NCBI GenBank assembly: GCA_965223435.1
Contig: CBDCWQ010000018.1
Span: 248,001 to 312,000 of the forward strand
DNA length: 64,000 bases
Source of the DNA: CBDCWQ01 sp965223435
Lineage (GTDB): Bacteria > Myxococcota > Kuafuiibacteriia > Kuafuiibacteriales > Kuafuiibacteriaceae
Direction: 5' to 3'
Program-made: the position numbers and the translations under genes
Shown here: positions 1 through 9,176 of the stretch, piece by piece
Layout of the letters: each line of letters starts with the position of its first letter
Numbering within the stretch: the first letter of the stretch is position 1
Notes under the pieces: model-generated
Told to the model about the DNA's origin: nothing
The model's database searches: none
The model's input: only the letters and a program-made list of their open reading frames with translations

Positions 1-3000
1 GTCTGTGTAGGCGCGATTGGATGCGAAAAGAGCCGGTGGTTCGCGTCAACGGATTTGGGCCTCGTTGCGCGGAATTTTGGCAACACGATGGTCGTATGGG
101 TTCGGTCCTTGAGCAATGGCAACCCGATTGACGGCGCCCAGCTTTCCTTGGTGGACGTTTGGAACCAAACCATTGTCCGCGCCCAAACCGACGCGCAAGG
201 TATGGCCCGCATCAGTTATCCTGAGGGCCGTGTGCCCACGCTGGTATTGGCGAAGCGAGGTCGGGATTTTTCGTTTCTCTCGATGTCGCTGCATCGGGAC
301 TCGCTGAAGAACTTCGACACCGAGGGTGTTTCTTCTCAGGGTGCGTCCTTGAGAAGTTTTATGTACTCCGATCGAGGGGTCTACCGACCAGGAGAGCCTG
401 TTCATTTGGTGGCCGTGACCAGGGCCCAGAAGGGACGGATGCCAGATGATTTCCCGCTCGAGTTTCTGATTCGCTCCCCGAAGGGCACCGATGTGGTGAA
501 GGAGCGTTTTCGAACCGGCAAAGATGGCGTATTTGTATACAACTTCAAGGTCGAGCCTGAGGCCAAGACCGGACGCTACAAGGCGGTGGTGCTGTGGCAA
601 GACAAAGTCATCGGGAGTTACCCGTTTCAGGTCGAGGAGTTTGTTCCTGCCAAGATTCGGGTCGCGTTGAAGTCTGAACGGCCCCATTGGAACGCGGGCG
701 AAACCATGAAGTTTTCTGTGACCGGAACGCATCTTTTTGGGGCGTCCGCGGTGGGCAATCAGGTCAGTGCGAAAGTTAAGCTTCGGGCGGAGTATTTTAA
801 GCCCAAAGGGTTCGCGGGGTATTGGTTTGGCCATGAGGACACGAAGTTTCATCGGATAGACAAGGACTTGGGTGTCAAGCAACTTGATGAAAACGGAACG
901 GCAAACTTTAGCTATGCTTTACCGGCTGATGTCGATTCACCCATTGGCCTTCGTGCGCACTACGCCGCCGAGGTTCTCGACGATGGAGGCCGCGCGGTTG
1001 CGGCTTACGGTGAGGTGGATGTTCTCCTCTACGATCGCTTTGTGGGCATCAAACGACTGGGTTCGAGTGACGGTGAGGTGGGGCGCCCCATCAGGTTCTC
1101 GGTTGTGAATGTAATGGCTTCTGGGGAGCGGGTTCCGCGAGCCGAGCAGAAGCTTGAGCTGAGCATGTTCTTGGAGCGCCAGGTCACGCACTATCGCAAA
1201 GACGAACGCGGGTACTATCGTTATGTGACCGAAAAAGAGCTTCAGGCCATCGATCTCCAAGATCAGGGGATCGATGACCAGGGTCGTTTCTCATTTTCTC
1301 CTAAGAGGGGTGGCCAGTACGTTCTTAAGATTCGCGATGGCGCGGGGGGGCAGAGCACGCGGAAGCGTTTCTACGTGCGCGGTTTCGAGCCTGACCCCTT
1401 GCGTGGGCAGGCACCTGACCGCGTGCAAATGCGATTGCTGGGTGGTCGGGCAAAAGCAGGACAAGCGGTCCGGATTGAAATTCGTGCTCCGTTTGGCGGC
1501 GCGCTGATGCTTCTCGGCGAGCAGAGCGAGCTTGTCTATGCCCGCACCATGTCCGTGGGAGTGAGGCCAACGGTCGTGGAGATACCGGTTACAAGCGCGC
1601 ATGCGCCCAATTTTTATCTCAGTGCCACCCTGATTCGGCCTATTGATGGTCTCCCCGAGGGCCAGGCGGCCTACGCAACTGGCCTGCTGAACGTTGCAGT
1701 TGTCGATCCACAGCAAAATCCCTCTTTCGAAATAGACGTGCCGGAGCGGGTAGGGCAAGGCGGTGAGCTTGAGGTTCGTCTGCGCCTTCCCGAAGCGCTG
1801 GGCGATGATGTCCACTATACGGTCGCAGTCATTGACGAGGGTATTCTTTCGCTTACCGGTTTTGAAACGCCGAAGATTGGGCAGTTTTTTCACCAAAAGC
1901 AACGGCTCGAGGTCGAACACTACGCCATGTACGGCATGGTTGTTCCTTTTATACCCGATGCCGAAAGAGAAATCTCTCCGTCGGGAGATGCGCCCTCGCG
2001 GGCGCTGATCAAGAAGCGCCGGGTGAACCCGCTTGCGACTGAGCGGCATCGGAGTGTCGCGCTTTGGTCCGGCCTTCTTGCGGTGAACGAAAACGGGCAC
2101 GGCCGTGCCTCGTTTAAGTTGCCGGACTACGATGGGGAGCTCCGGGTGATGGCGGTTGCTTTTGGCCGCGATCGATTCAGCTCGGCCGAGGCCAAAGTGA
2201 TTGTCCGAGACAAACTTGTTCTGAAGCCAAGTCTTCCTCGTTTTGCGGCCGGGGGTGACGAATTTGTGGTTCCCTTTACGGTCTTTAACGGTACCCAAGA
2301 AACGGGCCCCGTGAACATCGAACTGAAGGTTTCAGAGCATCTCCTGGTGGAGGGCCCGAGTCGTCGGGTGGTTTCCCTAGGGCCAGGCAAAAAGGCTTCG
2401 GGCTCCTTCTTGCTGGTTGCAGAGGCCACCAAAGAACTGGCTCGTGTCGAATTGGTCGCGGAAGGCCTCGGCGAAAGATCGACGAAGCAATACAAGATTC
2501 CGCTCAGGCCTGCGGGGCGGCTGCAAGTGCGAGCTGGTGCGGGTACGGTCGAACCGCGCTCCCCGGTCACTGTTCGGTTTCCCGAGGATTTTCTTGAGGG
2601 CTCTGTCGATGTGGCGCTGAAGGTGAGTTCAGATCCGCTGGTTCGTTTTCAAAACGGAATGCAGTATCTGGTTCGATACCCGCACGGATGTTTGGAGCAG
2701 ACCGTATCGAAGGCCTTCCCGCTGATTCACTATGGGGCGATGGCGGACTCGCTTCGAGGAAAGGGTCGCTCACGCCGGATGGTGCGCGCTGCGATTGCCA
2801 AAGTTCAGCAGATGCAAGCCGAGGGCGGAGCCTTCTATTACTGGTCAGGCAACAGCGAGCGTAACGTCTGGGCCTCCATTTATGCCACCCATTTTCTCGT
2901 GGAGTCGAAGAGGGCCAATTTTCGAGTCAGTGAAGCCACCTGGAACACGATGATGGGGTTTTTGGATCGAGTCGTGAGCCGAGAGCTGAACGATGTCGCC

Positions 3001-4047
3001 GAGAACGCGCAGGCGCTCAGCCAAATGATCTACGCGCTCTATGTTCAAGCCCTGGCGGGCCGGGATGTGATGTCCAAACTCAACTACCTTTACGATGAGC
3101 TTGGAGAAGACCTCAAAAACCACGAGCGCGCAAGACTTGCATCGGCCTATGCGGCCTTGGGCCAAAAGAACCGCGCGCGATCCATGCTCGACTCCGTAGA
3201 CTCTTACTCCGTTTTTGATGAGCCCTACCGGAACACCGGCGGAAACTTCGGCTCCCATATTCGCGATCTGGCGACGACCCTCGACGCTATGGTCGAAGGC
3301 GGACTGAGTGCCGAGTCTGCTTCGCCGCTGGCGAACCAACTGATTCGAGGTGCCCGTGGTGGACGTTGGAGTACCACCCAGGAGAATGCGTTTGCGCTGT
3401 TGGCGCTCGGCAAGCTCTTCCAGTCAAAGAAGCAACCAAGGCCGACGGGAAGTGTAAGACTGGGCGACCAGCCACTGGTGAAGGTCGGAGCGACCCGTTT
3501 GTTTCGTACCGAAGAGCTCAAAGATCGGGTGGCCCGCATCGAGGCCTCCGGAAAGGGCCAGTTGAGCTACTCTTGGCAAATGGTTGGACTGCTTCAGAAT
3601 CCGGACTCCCTCCAGCAAGACAAAGGATTGGAAGTTCGCCGTCGGTGGAGAACCGGCAAAGGAAAGCCGGTTGATTTGGCGCAGGTTCGGCAGGGTCAAT
3701 TGCTCGTGGCAGAGGTTCGTATTCGTTCGCTCCGCGGTCGTGTCTCCAACGTCGTGATCAGTGATCTCTTGCCGGCCGGATTCGAAGTCGAAAACCAGCG
3801 ATTGAAGACATCGACCAATCTTTCTTGGCTTGAAAACCAGATCAAGCCAGACAACATGGATATCCGAGATGACCGCGTCAACATGTACACCACAGTGAGA
3901 GCCAAACAGGACACGATTTACTATTCCGTGCGTGCGGTGACCGCCGGTCGGTTTTCGGCCCCCGGCATACGGGCCGAGGCCATGTATGATCCCGCCATCT
4001 ACAGTGAAGCCGGAGGCGGTCAGGTTCGTGTACGCGGAGCAGAATAA
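1..4047 (+). CDS. yfhM: Alpha-2-macroglobulin family protein, 5' end outside window
   Basis: The frame is open to the first base, so the signal peptide/lipobox and N-terminus lie upstream; 1,348 residues are visible. The bacterial A2M hallmark is present: the thioester motif PHGCLEQ, with GCLEQ encoded at 2686-2700. Upstream is the MG-domain signature SDRGVYRPGE (near window residue 122) and an A2M-domain segment DYDGELRVMAVAFG (near residue 710); the alpha-helical thioester domain and receptor-binding-like end follow. The family forms periplasmic, usually lipid-anchored protease traps that bind attacking proteases covalently through the thioester. The gene is followed directly by a PBP1C gene, the classic yfhM-pbpC pairing, which suggests defence of the wall while PBP1C repairs peptidoglycan. 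The TAA stop lies at the edge of an inverted repeat. Confidence 0.93.
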   Translation, partial: VCVGAIGCEKSRWFASTDLGLVARNFGNTMVVWVRSLSNGNPIDGAQLSLVDVWNQTIVRAQTDAQGMARISYPEGRVPTLVLAKRGRDFSFLSMSLHRDSLKNFDTEGVSSQGASLRSFMYSDRGVYRPGEPVHLVAVTRAQKGRMPDDFPLEFLIRSPKGTDVVKERFRTGKDGVFVYNFKVEPEAKTGRYKAVVLWQDKVIGSYPFQVEEFVPAKIRVALKSERPHWNAGETMKFSVTGTHLFGASAVGNQVSAKVKLRAEYFKPKGFAGYWFGHEDTKFHRIDKDLGVKQLDENGTANFSYALPADVDSPIGLRAHYAAEVLDDGGRAVAAYGEVDVLLYDRFVGIKRLGSSDGEVGRPIRFSVVNVMASGERVPRAEQKLELSMFLERQVTHYRKDERGYYRYVTEKELQAIDLQDQGIDDQGRFSFSPKRGGQYVLKIRDGAGGQSTRKRFYVRGFEPDPLRGQAPDRVQMRLLGGRAKAGQAVRIEIRAPFGGALMLLGEQSELVYARTMSVGVRPTVVEIPVTSAHAPNFYLSATLIRPIDGLPEGQAAYATGLLNVAVVDPQQNPSFEIDVPERVGQGGELEVRLRLPEALGDDVHYTVAVIDEGILSLTGFETPKIGQFFHQKQRLEVEHYAMYGMVVPFIPDAEREISPSGDAPSRALIKKRRVNPLATERHRSVALWSGLLAVNENGHGRASFKLPDYDGELRVMAVAFGRDRFSSAEAKVIVRDKLVLKPSLPRFAAGGDEFVVPFTVFNGTQETGPVNIELKVSEHLLVEGPSRRVVSLGPGKKASGSFLLVAEATKELARVELVAEGLGERSTKQYKIPLRPAGRLQVRAGAGTVEPRSPVTVRFPEDFLEGSVDVALKVSSDPLVRFQNGMQYLVRYPHGCLEQTVSKAFPLIHYGAMADSLRGKGRSRRMVRAAIAKVQQMQAEGGAFYYWSGNSERNVWASIYATHFLVESKRANFRVSEATWNTMMGFLDRVVSRELNDVAENAQALSQMIYALYVQALAGRDVMSKLNYLYDELGEDLKNHERARLASAYAALGQKNRARSMLDSVDSYSVFDEPYRNTGGNFGSHIRDLATTLDAMVEGGLSAESASPLANQLIRGARGGRWSTTQENAFALLALGKLFQSKKQPRPTGSVRLGDQPLVKVGATRLFRTEELKDRVARIEASGKGQLSYSWQMVGLLQNPDSLQQDKGLEVRRRWRTGKGKPVDLAQVRQGQLLVAEVRIRSLRGRVSNVVISDLLPAGFEVENQRLKTSTNLSWLENQIKPDNMDIRDDRVNMYTTVRAKQDTIYYSVRAVTAGRFSAPGIRAEAMYDPAIYSEAGGGQVRVRGAE

Positions 4048-4129
4048 GGGGGACAGGCACCTTTTGCTGGAACAAGCATGTTCTGTACACAGGGAGCAAA
4101 GAGTGAGGCAAAAGGTGCCTGTCCCCCTT
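4046..4129. repeat. REP-like long inverted repeat
   Basis: Arms 4046-4067 and 4108-4129 are perfect 22-base reverse complements with the core GGGGGACAGGCACCTTTTGC. The 40-base loop holds a small second hairpin (GAACA 4070-4074 with TGTTC 4079-4083). The left arm contains the last two bases of the A2M stop codon. Short palindromes with this kind of core (GACAGGCACCTTTT) are known to me as dispersed repeats linked to REP-associated tyrosine (Y1) transposases in several phyla; that link is recalled, not tested. No transposase gene is visible here. As RNA it would form a strong hairpin between the two genes and could end or attenuate transcription, although no T-run follows. Confidence 0.8.
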
Positions 4130-4175
4130 GCCGCCGGCCGTTTCGGTCGTCCAGGTCGTCCAGGGGGGTGATGGG

Positions 4176-6596
4176 GTGGGCTTGATTCGAGGTTGGAGCC
4201 GAGGAGTGTGTGGGGCGTGCGCGGAAGCACTTCAGAGGGCGCGGTGGGGGTTGATAGGGCGTGGGCCAGGGATTTGGATCTATGCGTTCCTGTTGGGATT
4301 GGGGTTGGTCGGGGTGTCGATGGTGGCATGGCCTCTGGACCGGTCCGTTCTTCATTCACCTCAGGCCTATCGATACTACGCGCGTGACGGAGAATTGGCC
4401 GGAATGTTGATTTCCGAAGACGGCCTATACCGGATGCATTCTGAGATGCCTCGAATCTCATCCAAATTCATCGACGCGTTGATCCTGATCGAAGACCGTT
4501 ATTTCTACTATCACCCGGGGGTGAATCCCGTCTCGATCCTTCGCGCCGTGAAAGACAACATTGTTCACGGAAGAGTTGTTTCTGGGGCTTCAACCATTAC
4601 CATGCAGCTTGCTCGCATGCTCAAGCGACGGCCGCGAACGCTTTGGAACAAGGCGAAGGAGGCCGTGTTTGCATTGCGATTGGAGTGGCACCTGACAAAG
4701 GACGAGATCCTTGAGCAGTACATCATGCGGGCGCCCTATGGAGGCAATATTGAGGGTGTGGAGGCTGCGGCCCGGCTCTATTTCGGAAAAACTGCGAGCC
4801 AGCTCAGCTACGGTGAGTCCGCGCTGTTGGTCGGCGTTCCCAGAGCTCCGAATCGGTTGCGGCCCGATCGTTTTCCTGAGGCGGCCCGTCTGGTTCGCGA
4901 TCGTGTGCTTCAGAGAATGTTGGACCAAGCACTGCTTTCGAAAGACGCGTATGCAAGGGCCAAAATGGAGCCGGTTCGTATCAAGCGCCGAAGCCCAAAC
5001 AATATCATGCCCCATCTTACACACCACCTACGGTCCCAGCATCCGAACGCTTTTGAGGTCCCTACGACCATCGATTTTCGCTTGCAGCAGCGGGCATCGA
5101 TTTTGCTGCGTCAGCACCTTGAGGCCATTGACCAGCATCGAGTCAAAAACGCTGCAGCCGTGGTGATCGATAGTCGAAGCCACGAGGTCTTGGCGTGGGT
5201 GGGGTCCGGAGACTACTTTTCAGAGTCCCATTCGGGTGCGATCGACGGTGTGCGGGCGCCCCGATCGCCGGGTTCTACACTGAAGCCTTTTGTGTATGGT
5301 TTGGCGCTTGAACGGGGGTTGATTACGCCCAAAAAGATTCTTTTTGATATACCCCGCAACTATGGTGGCTATGAACCCCAAAACTACAGCAAGGATTTTC
5401 GAGGAACGGTTTCGGCGCACGAGGCTTTGATCGAATCGCTCAACGTGGTGGCCGTACGCTTGAGTGAGCAGATGGGTGTGGATGCGCTCCACGGTTTTTT
5501 GCTGAGAGGTGGGGTGTCGACGTTACACCAGTCTGCGGGGTACTATGGTTTGCCGTTGGTCCTCGGCGGCGCTGAGTTGAGATTGCTTGAGCTGACCAAC
5601 CTCTACGCCACGCTGGCCAACATGGGCCGCCATCAGAAATTTAAAGTCGTTCAGTCTGAGCGTAGGGCTCCGCCGGTGCCTATCTTGAGCGAAGGCGCAA
5701 GCTGGCTCGTTGCAGAAATGCTCAGTGATGTAGAACGACCAGACTTCCCCGAGAGTTGGCAGTTTTCGCGGTCCAGACCCAAGATCGCATGGAAGACCGG
5801 CACCTCCTATGGCCATCAAGATGCCTGGAGTATTGGCTTTACGCCCAAGGTGACTGTGGGTGTATGGGTGGGCAATTTTGACGGCGCGCCCTCTCAAGGC
5901 CTGGTCGGGCGCGAGGCGGCTGCCCCGCTTTTGTTTGACCTCATGCAGTCGGCGGCAGGCCGGTACGGGGGGGCATGGTTCGCAAGACCGGCATCGGTGG
6001 GCAGGCGACGGGTGTGCGAGACTTGCGGTACGCTGCCGGGAAGAGTTTGTGGCTCCCTTGTCAAAGACTACTACCTCAAGGGGGTTCAAGGGCCGGTCAA
6101 CACCGAGCTTTGTGATATCCCTCAGGAGATTTCGATTGACCTCCGAACGAACACCCAAGCAACAGAAAGCACCCCTCAAGCGTTTGTTGCGGCCAAGGTG
6201 TACCATGTTTGGCCTCCAGAGGTGGCTGCGTTTCTTTCCCGAAGCGGGGTGCCTGTCCATCGGGTCCCGCCCTATGATCTGCAGCGTCTAGCTGGACAGA
6301 GAACCTACCCTCCAAAGATTCTCAGTCCCGCGGCCGGGAGTGTCTATCTTCGTCAACTGGACCGATTCGAAGCCGAAGACCATGGCATCAAGTTGTCGGG
6401 GGCCGCCACCAATCGTATTCGGAAGGTGGCTTGGATCCTCAACGGTCGCTTGCTGGGCTGGAAGGCGCCCTCCGAAGAGCTGATGATCAATCCCCCTCCG
6501 GGGAGATACACCTTGATCCTTCTCGATGAAGTCGGCGGCAAAGCAGAAGTTCGTTTTCGCGTACGCGATGATCGCCCAACGGCTTCTGACGGTTAG
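4176..6596 (+). CDS. pbpC: Penicillin-binding protein 1C (bifunctional glycosyltransferase/transpeptidase)
   Basis: This is a membrane-anchored peptidoglycan synthase. One TM segment lies near residues 35-52, followed by a GT51 glycosyltransferase domain with EDRYFYYHPG (catalytic Glu near 106) and GASTITMQLARML. The transpeptidase domain has SPGSTLKPF (nucleophile Ser 367), SLN in ESLNVVAV, and KTGTS with Lys 540. The C-terminus carries the PBP1C-specific extension starting near YPPKILSPAAGS. Length, about 806 residues, fits the family. I chose GTG 4176 because AGGGGGG (4162-4168) lies 7 bases upstream; a TTG at 4128 is in frame but sits inside the inverted repeat, so the start is not certain. 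Its partner is the upstream A2M gene. The last 84 bases recur, diverged, at 8826-8909. Confidence 0.93.
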   Translation: MGLIRGWSRGVCGACAEALQRARWGLIGRGPGIWIYAFLLGLGLVGVSMVAWPLDRSVLHSPQAYRYYARDGELAGMLISEDGLYRMHSEMPRISSKFIDALILIEDRYFYYHPGVNPVSILRAVKDNIVHGRVVSGASTITMQLARMLKRRPRTLWNKAKEAVFALRLEWHLTKDEILEQYIMRAPYGGNIEGVEAAARLYFGKTASQLSYGESALLVGVPRAPNRLRPDRFPEAARLVRDRVLQRMLDQALLSKDAYARAKMEPVRIKRRSPNNIMPHLTHHLRSQHPNAFEVPTTIDFRLQQRASILLRQHLEAIDQHRVKNAAAVVIDSRSHEVLAWVGSGDYFSESHSGAIDGVRAPRSPGSTLKPFVYGLALERGLITPKKILFDIPRNYGGYEPQNYSKDFRGTVSAHEALIESLNVVAVRLSEQMGVDALHGFLLRGGVSTLHQSAGYYGLPLVLGGAELRLLELTNLYATLANMGRHQKFKVVQSERRAPPVPILSEGASWLVAEMLSDVERPDFPESWQFSRSRPKIAWKTGTSYGHQDAWSIGFTPKVTVGVWVGNFDGAPSQGLVGREAAAPLLFDLMQSAAGRYGGAWFARPASVGRRRVCETCGTLPGRVCGSLVKDYYLKGVQGPVNTELCDIPQEISIDLRTNTQATESTPQAFVAAKVYHVWPPEVAAFLSRSGVPVHRVPPYDLQRLAGQRTYPPKILSPAAGSVYLRQLDRFEAEDHGIKLSGAATNRIRKVAWILNGRLLGWKAPSEELMINPPPGRYTLILLDEVGGKAEVRFRVRDDRPTASDG

Positions 6597-6599
6597 ATC
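6516..6599 (+). repeat. pbpC 3'-end segment, copy A (pairs with 8826-8909)
   Basis: These 84 bases, ending at the pbpC stop codon plus four bases, match 8826-8909 with 6 differences, all transitions. Read in the pbpC frame, four differences are synonymous and two change residues (Ile to Thr, Ser to Phe). This copy is the functional gene end. Confidence 0.88.
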
Positions 6600-6645
6600 A
6601 TGGAGCGCTGCGCTGGCTTTTAGAACTGTCCCCCGACCCTGATGA

Positions 6646-8085
6646 TCATGACCCCGGTTCTCCAAAGACCGCGTCGAGACCCAGAATCTGGTGAAAGTAG
6701 CCACTTGCCATGAGCTCTTGCGAGACGGGACCCGCGGAAACGAGGATTCGTTCCACGGTATGAGATTTTGGGGGGGCCAGTAGGGAAATCTTCTTCTTCA
6801 TTTCTCGAACAACCGTCAGACCGATTGGGTCCGTTCTGAACTTGCACTCGATCACGGAGACAACATCGCCCCTCCGGCGAAGCATCAGATCGATCTGTGC
6901 TCCCGGCTTCCCCGTCTTGCGCGAAGGTTGTTTGAAGAAGGGGCCAAAGTCCAACAAATCTCTTAGCTCGATATCAAGCGCTTGAAGTAAGCTCGGTAGA
7001 TTCTTCATACACAGACGTTCGAAGGCTAGACCAAAATAGGCGTCGATACTCTTTCCTGCCAGTTGGTTGAAGAGACCAGGTTTGGTGTTTAGTGCGATCA
7101 CCTTGCGGTGGGATCTGACGTAAGCCGCATAAAATCGAATCCACTCGTCCCAGAGAACGACTCGGGTCGTCTTGCTTCCGCTGCCGTCTAGAGAAATGGG
7201 GGAGAATGTCTTGACAAAGTCGGCGCGTTCCAACGCTTCGACGTAGCTGTGGAGTCCGCCCCCAGATGTCTTCTTGAGCCTGTTTGCAAGCTGTTCCCGG
7301 GAGCACCCCCCCCTGGCCAACTGCTTTACAATGGCTTCGTAGGTCTTGGTTACCCGAAATTGTTCTTTGAAGATCGTCTCGAACTCATTGAGGAAGAACC
7401 CATTCTTATTGAAGCAGAGCCTATCCATGTTGACTACAAATGACTTGCTTACATCAATTTGCTCCAGATACTTTGGTATCCCACCGAAGACCATGAGAAA
7501 CTTCGCAATCTCATGCCCTGAACGCAGGTCCCGAAAAAAAGCGCGAGATTCATAAGCGGGTAAGGGTTCGAGCCTGATCTCGAAAGTCTTTCGATTGTGG
7601 AGCGCTTCTGAATGTACCAGGTGCTTCACCATGAAACTGCTTACGGAACCACAGAGAACGAGGGTGACTTTTTTGTTCTTCTTCCATAGGTTGTCCCAGT
7701 AGTACTTGAGAAGAGAAACAAGTTCGGTTCGGCCATTTGCCATCCAAGGAAATTCATCGAAAACGATGTAATGTCTCCCTCGCTTGATGTGCCAACTAAG
7801 GGCGTCGAAGGCCTCTGTCCAGTTACGAGCCGAAACCTTTGGGGTTCCGGTTGTACGCGCGAGCTGCGTTGTGAAATGCTCTACTTGTTGGCGTGCCGTT
7901 GCTTTTTGCAGTCCTTCGAACAAGAGATCGCCTTTTTTGGCCACCTGAGTCAGTAAACGGCTCTTGCCAATGCGTCGTCGGCCATAGAGAATACCAAGCT
8001 CCGGACGATTGGCGTTGATAGCCCGCCGGAGCAACTGTCTTTCCGCGATTCGACCGTAGAACGGCTCGGTCTGGTCCCTCCTCAT
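6646..8085 (-). CDS. AAA ATPase with DUF234-type C-terminal nuclease-like domain
   Basis: This is a 479-residue protein of the archaeal-type ATPase / DUF234 group. The Walker A motif is GRRRIGKS (residues 34-41) and Walker B is HYIVFDE (Asp109-Glu110), with a sensor-like LVLCGS near 141-146. The middle looks like a winged-helix segment (about 245-290). The C-terminus has a PD-(D/E)XK-like pattern: Glu354 in AFERL, Asp398 in QIDLML and ECK at 412-414. In this family the cellular role is not firmly known; DNA binding or cleavage is an inference from the nuclease fold. It faces pbpC convergently across 49 bases and appears more A+T rich than its neighbours. Two long palindromes lie just upstream of its ATG, and it is bracketed by two copies of the pbpC tail. 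Both suggest lateral acquisition. Confidence 0.85.
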   Translation of the reverse strand: MRRDQTEPFYGRIAERQLLRRAINANRPELGILYGRRRIGKSRLLTQVAKKGDLLFEGLQKATARQQVEHFTTQLARTTGTPKVSARNWTEAFDALSWHIKRGRHYIVFDEFPWMANGRTELVSLLKYYWDNLWKKNKKVTLVLCGSVSSFMVKHLVHSEALHNRKTFEIRLEPLPAYESRAFFRDLRSGHEIAKFLMVFGGIPKYLEQIDVSKSFVVNMDRLCFNKNGFFLNEFETIFKEQFRVTKTYEAIVKQLARGGCSREQLANRLKKTSGGGLHSYVEALERADFVKTFSPISLDGSGSKTTRVVLWDEWIRFYAAYVRSHRKVIALNTKPGLFNQLAGKSIDAYFGLAFERLCMKNLPSLLQALDIELRDLLDFGPFFKQPSRKTGKPGAQIDLMLRRRGDVVSVIECKFRTDPIGLTVVREMKKKISLLAPPKSHTVERILVSAGPVSQELMASGYFHQILGLDAVFGEPGS

Positions 8086-8098
8086 CGCTGCTGTTTGT

Positions 8099-8195
8099 AG
8101 ATCCGCAAAGATATCAGATCAATCTCTCTTTGCGGATCTAGTGTTTTTATCGATAGATCCGCAAAGAAGCCATATCAATCTCTTTTTGCGGATCT
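8099..8195. promoter_or_regulatory. Twin 41-bp palindromic repeats upstream of the ATPase gene
   Basis: Two direct copies, 8099-8139 and 8155-8195, are each an inverted repeat with arms of 11-13 bases (AGATCCGCAAAGA and TCTTTGCGGATCT). The spacers are similar but not identical, and the two copies are 15 bases apart. The first begins 14 bases before the ATPase ATG on the minus strand, so both lie in its leader or promoter. They could be operator sites, RNA hairpins, or recognition sites for the adjacent ATPase/nuclease itself. I saw no other copy in the window. Confidence 0.75.
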
Positions 8196-9176
8196 GGCCC
8201 CCGGAGCAGGCGCCGCTTTTGTGTAACATGCTGAAATAAAAGAATAATATGGATGCATCTACGATATTCTGGCGGACGTGAAACCCTTGGAAAAGTTGAG
8301 AACGATGATGGTACCTACTGGGATTGAAACTGATTCTATCCACATGCCCGCGTGGCGCCTCTTGTGGTGACCGCGTGAGTTCGCTTTGGCAATCTTGGCC
8401 GCATTCCGCTGGCGCACTTGTCGCCCTGCGCTTTTGCCTCGCAGCTGGTTTTCCATGACGAAAAATTGCGAAGAACATACTGGAACTGTGTCGGCGTTGG
8501 CGTGAGGCTGTTTTACAGACCGAAGGGTCTGGCGTCCACACACCCGAAACGGCCAACCTTCAACTCATTCACAAAGGGGTGATCTTCGAAGATGTGTCCG
8601 TTAACGAAATCCAAGCAGTCTGCGTGGGCTGACGGACAGACTTCACTACCGGAATAGCGGTTGCGTCATTGACCACGATCAACTCCAATTTTGGTTGTGG
8701 ATGGATCAAGTGTTCTGCTTTGGTGACGGTGTATCAACTAACATTAGCTACGTCTCGGCATTCAATTGGAACGAATTGACGCCGGGCAGCCCCAACAAAA
8801 CGGTCGACATGAACGAATGCATCGAACCCTCCTCGATGAAGTCGGTGGCAAAGCAGAAGTTCGTTTTCGCGTGCGCGATGATCGCCCAACGGCTTTTGAC
8901 GGCTAGATCGCGTTCAAGAAGCTCTCAGCAGACACGCAGCCATCTATACCTCGGCTCCCCGCATTGAAGACGTATCCGGGACGCATGCTCCTCGAGACAT
9001 GCAAGCCGTATAGCTCCGTCAGAGCATGATCACTGATGAAAAGATGTTGACACGAGTAGATTCACTGCATCGTATGCGTTCGGGCCTGCGAACGTTTGGT
9101 TGGCCGAGGGCCAGGGTGTTGGGGCTAAGCGGGGGTGGGGACGGGCGCAGCGCTTGAATGGGCTTCGGGGGGTTTG
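8196..9176. other. Non-coding, probably decayed region between ATPase and secreted protein gene
   Basis: No convincing gene. Short plus-strand open stretches look protein-like but broken: one ends in a TGA shortly after encoding DILADVKPLEKL (about 8260-8370), and another, containing LIHKGVIFEDVSVNEI, ends at TGA 8630-8632. They have no clear start codon and I recognise no family. The diverged pbpC tail copy (8826-8909) lies inside. The remainder up to the start at 9177 shows nothing further. Confidence 0.5.
8826..8909 (+). pseudogene. Orphan, diverged copy of the pbpC 3' end (copy B)
   Basis: It encodes LLDEVGGKAEVRFRVRDD followed by the last residues and a TAG, nearly identical to the pbpC C-terminus at 6516-6599, but with nothing pbpC-like upstream. 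Four of six changes are silent, which suggests this fragment diverged as part of an intact pbpC gene in a related genome before arriving here. It marks the far edge of the segment that contains the ATPase gene. Confidence 0.82.

Noticed and set aside
1291..2298. Long open frame antisense to the A2M gene
   Set aside because: Arg/Pro/His-rich composition typical of a shadow frame in G+C-rich DNA; the plus strand carries clear A2M motifs.
8695..8967. Possible 90-codon gene before the secreted protein
   Set aside because: It reads the duplicated pbpC tail in the wrong frame and has no ribosome site or recognisable domain.
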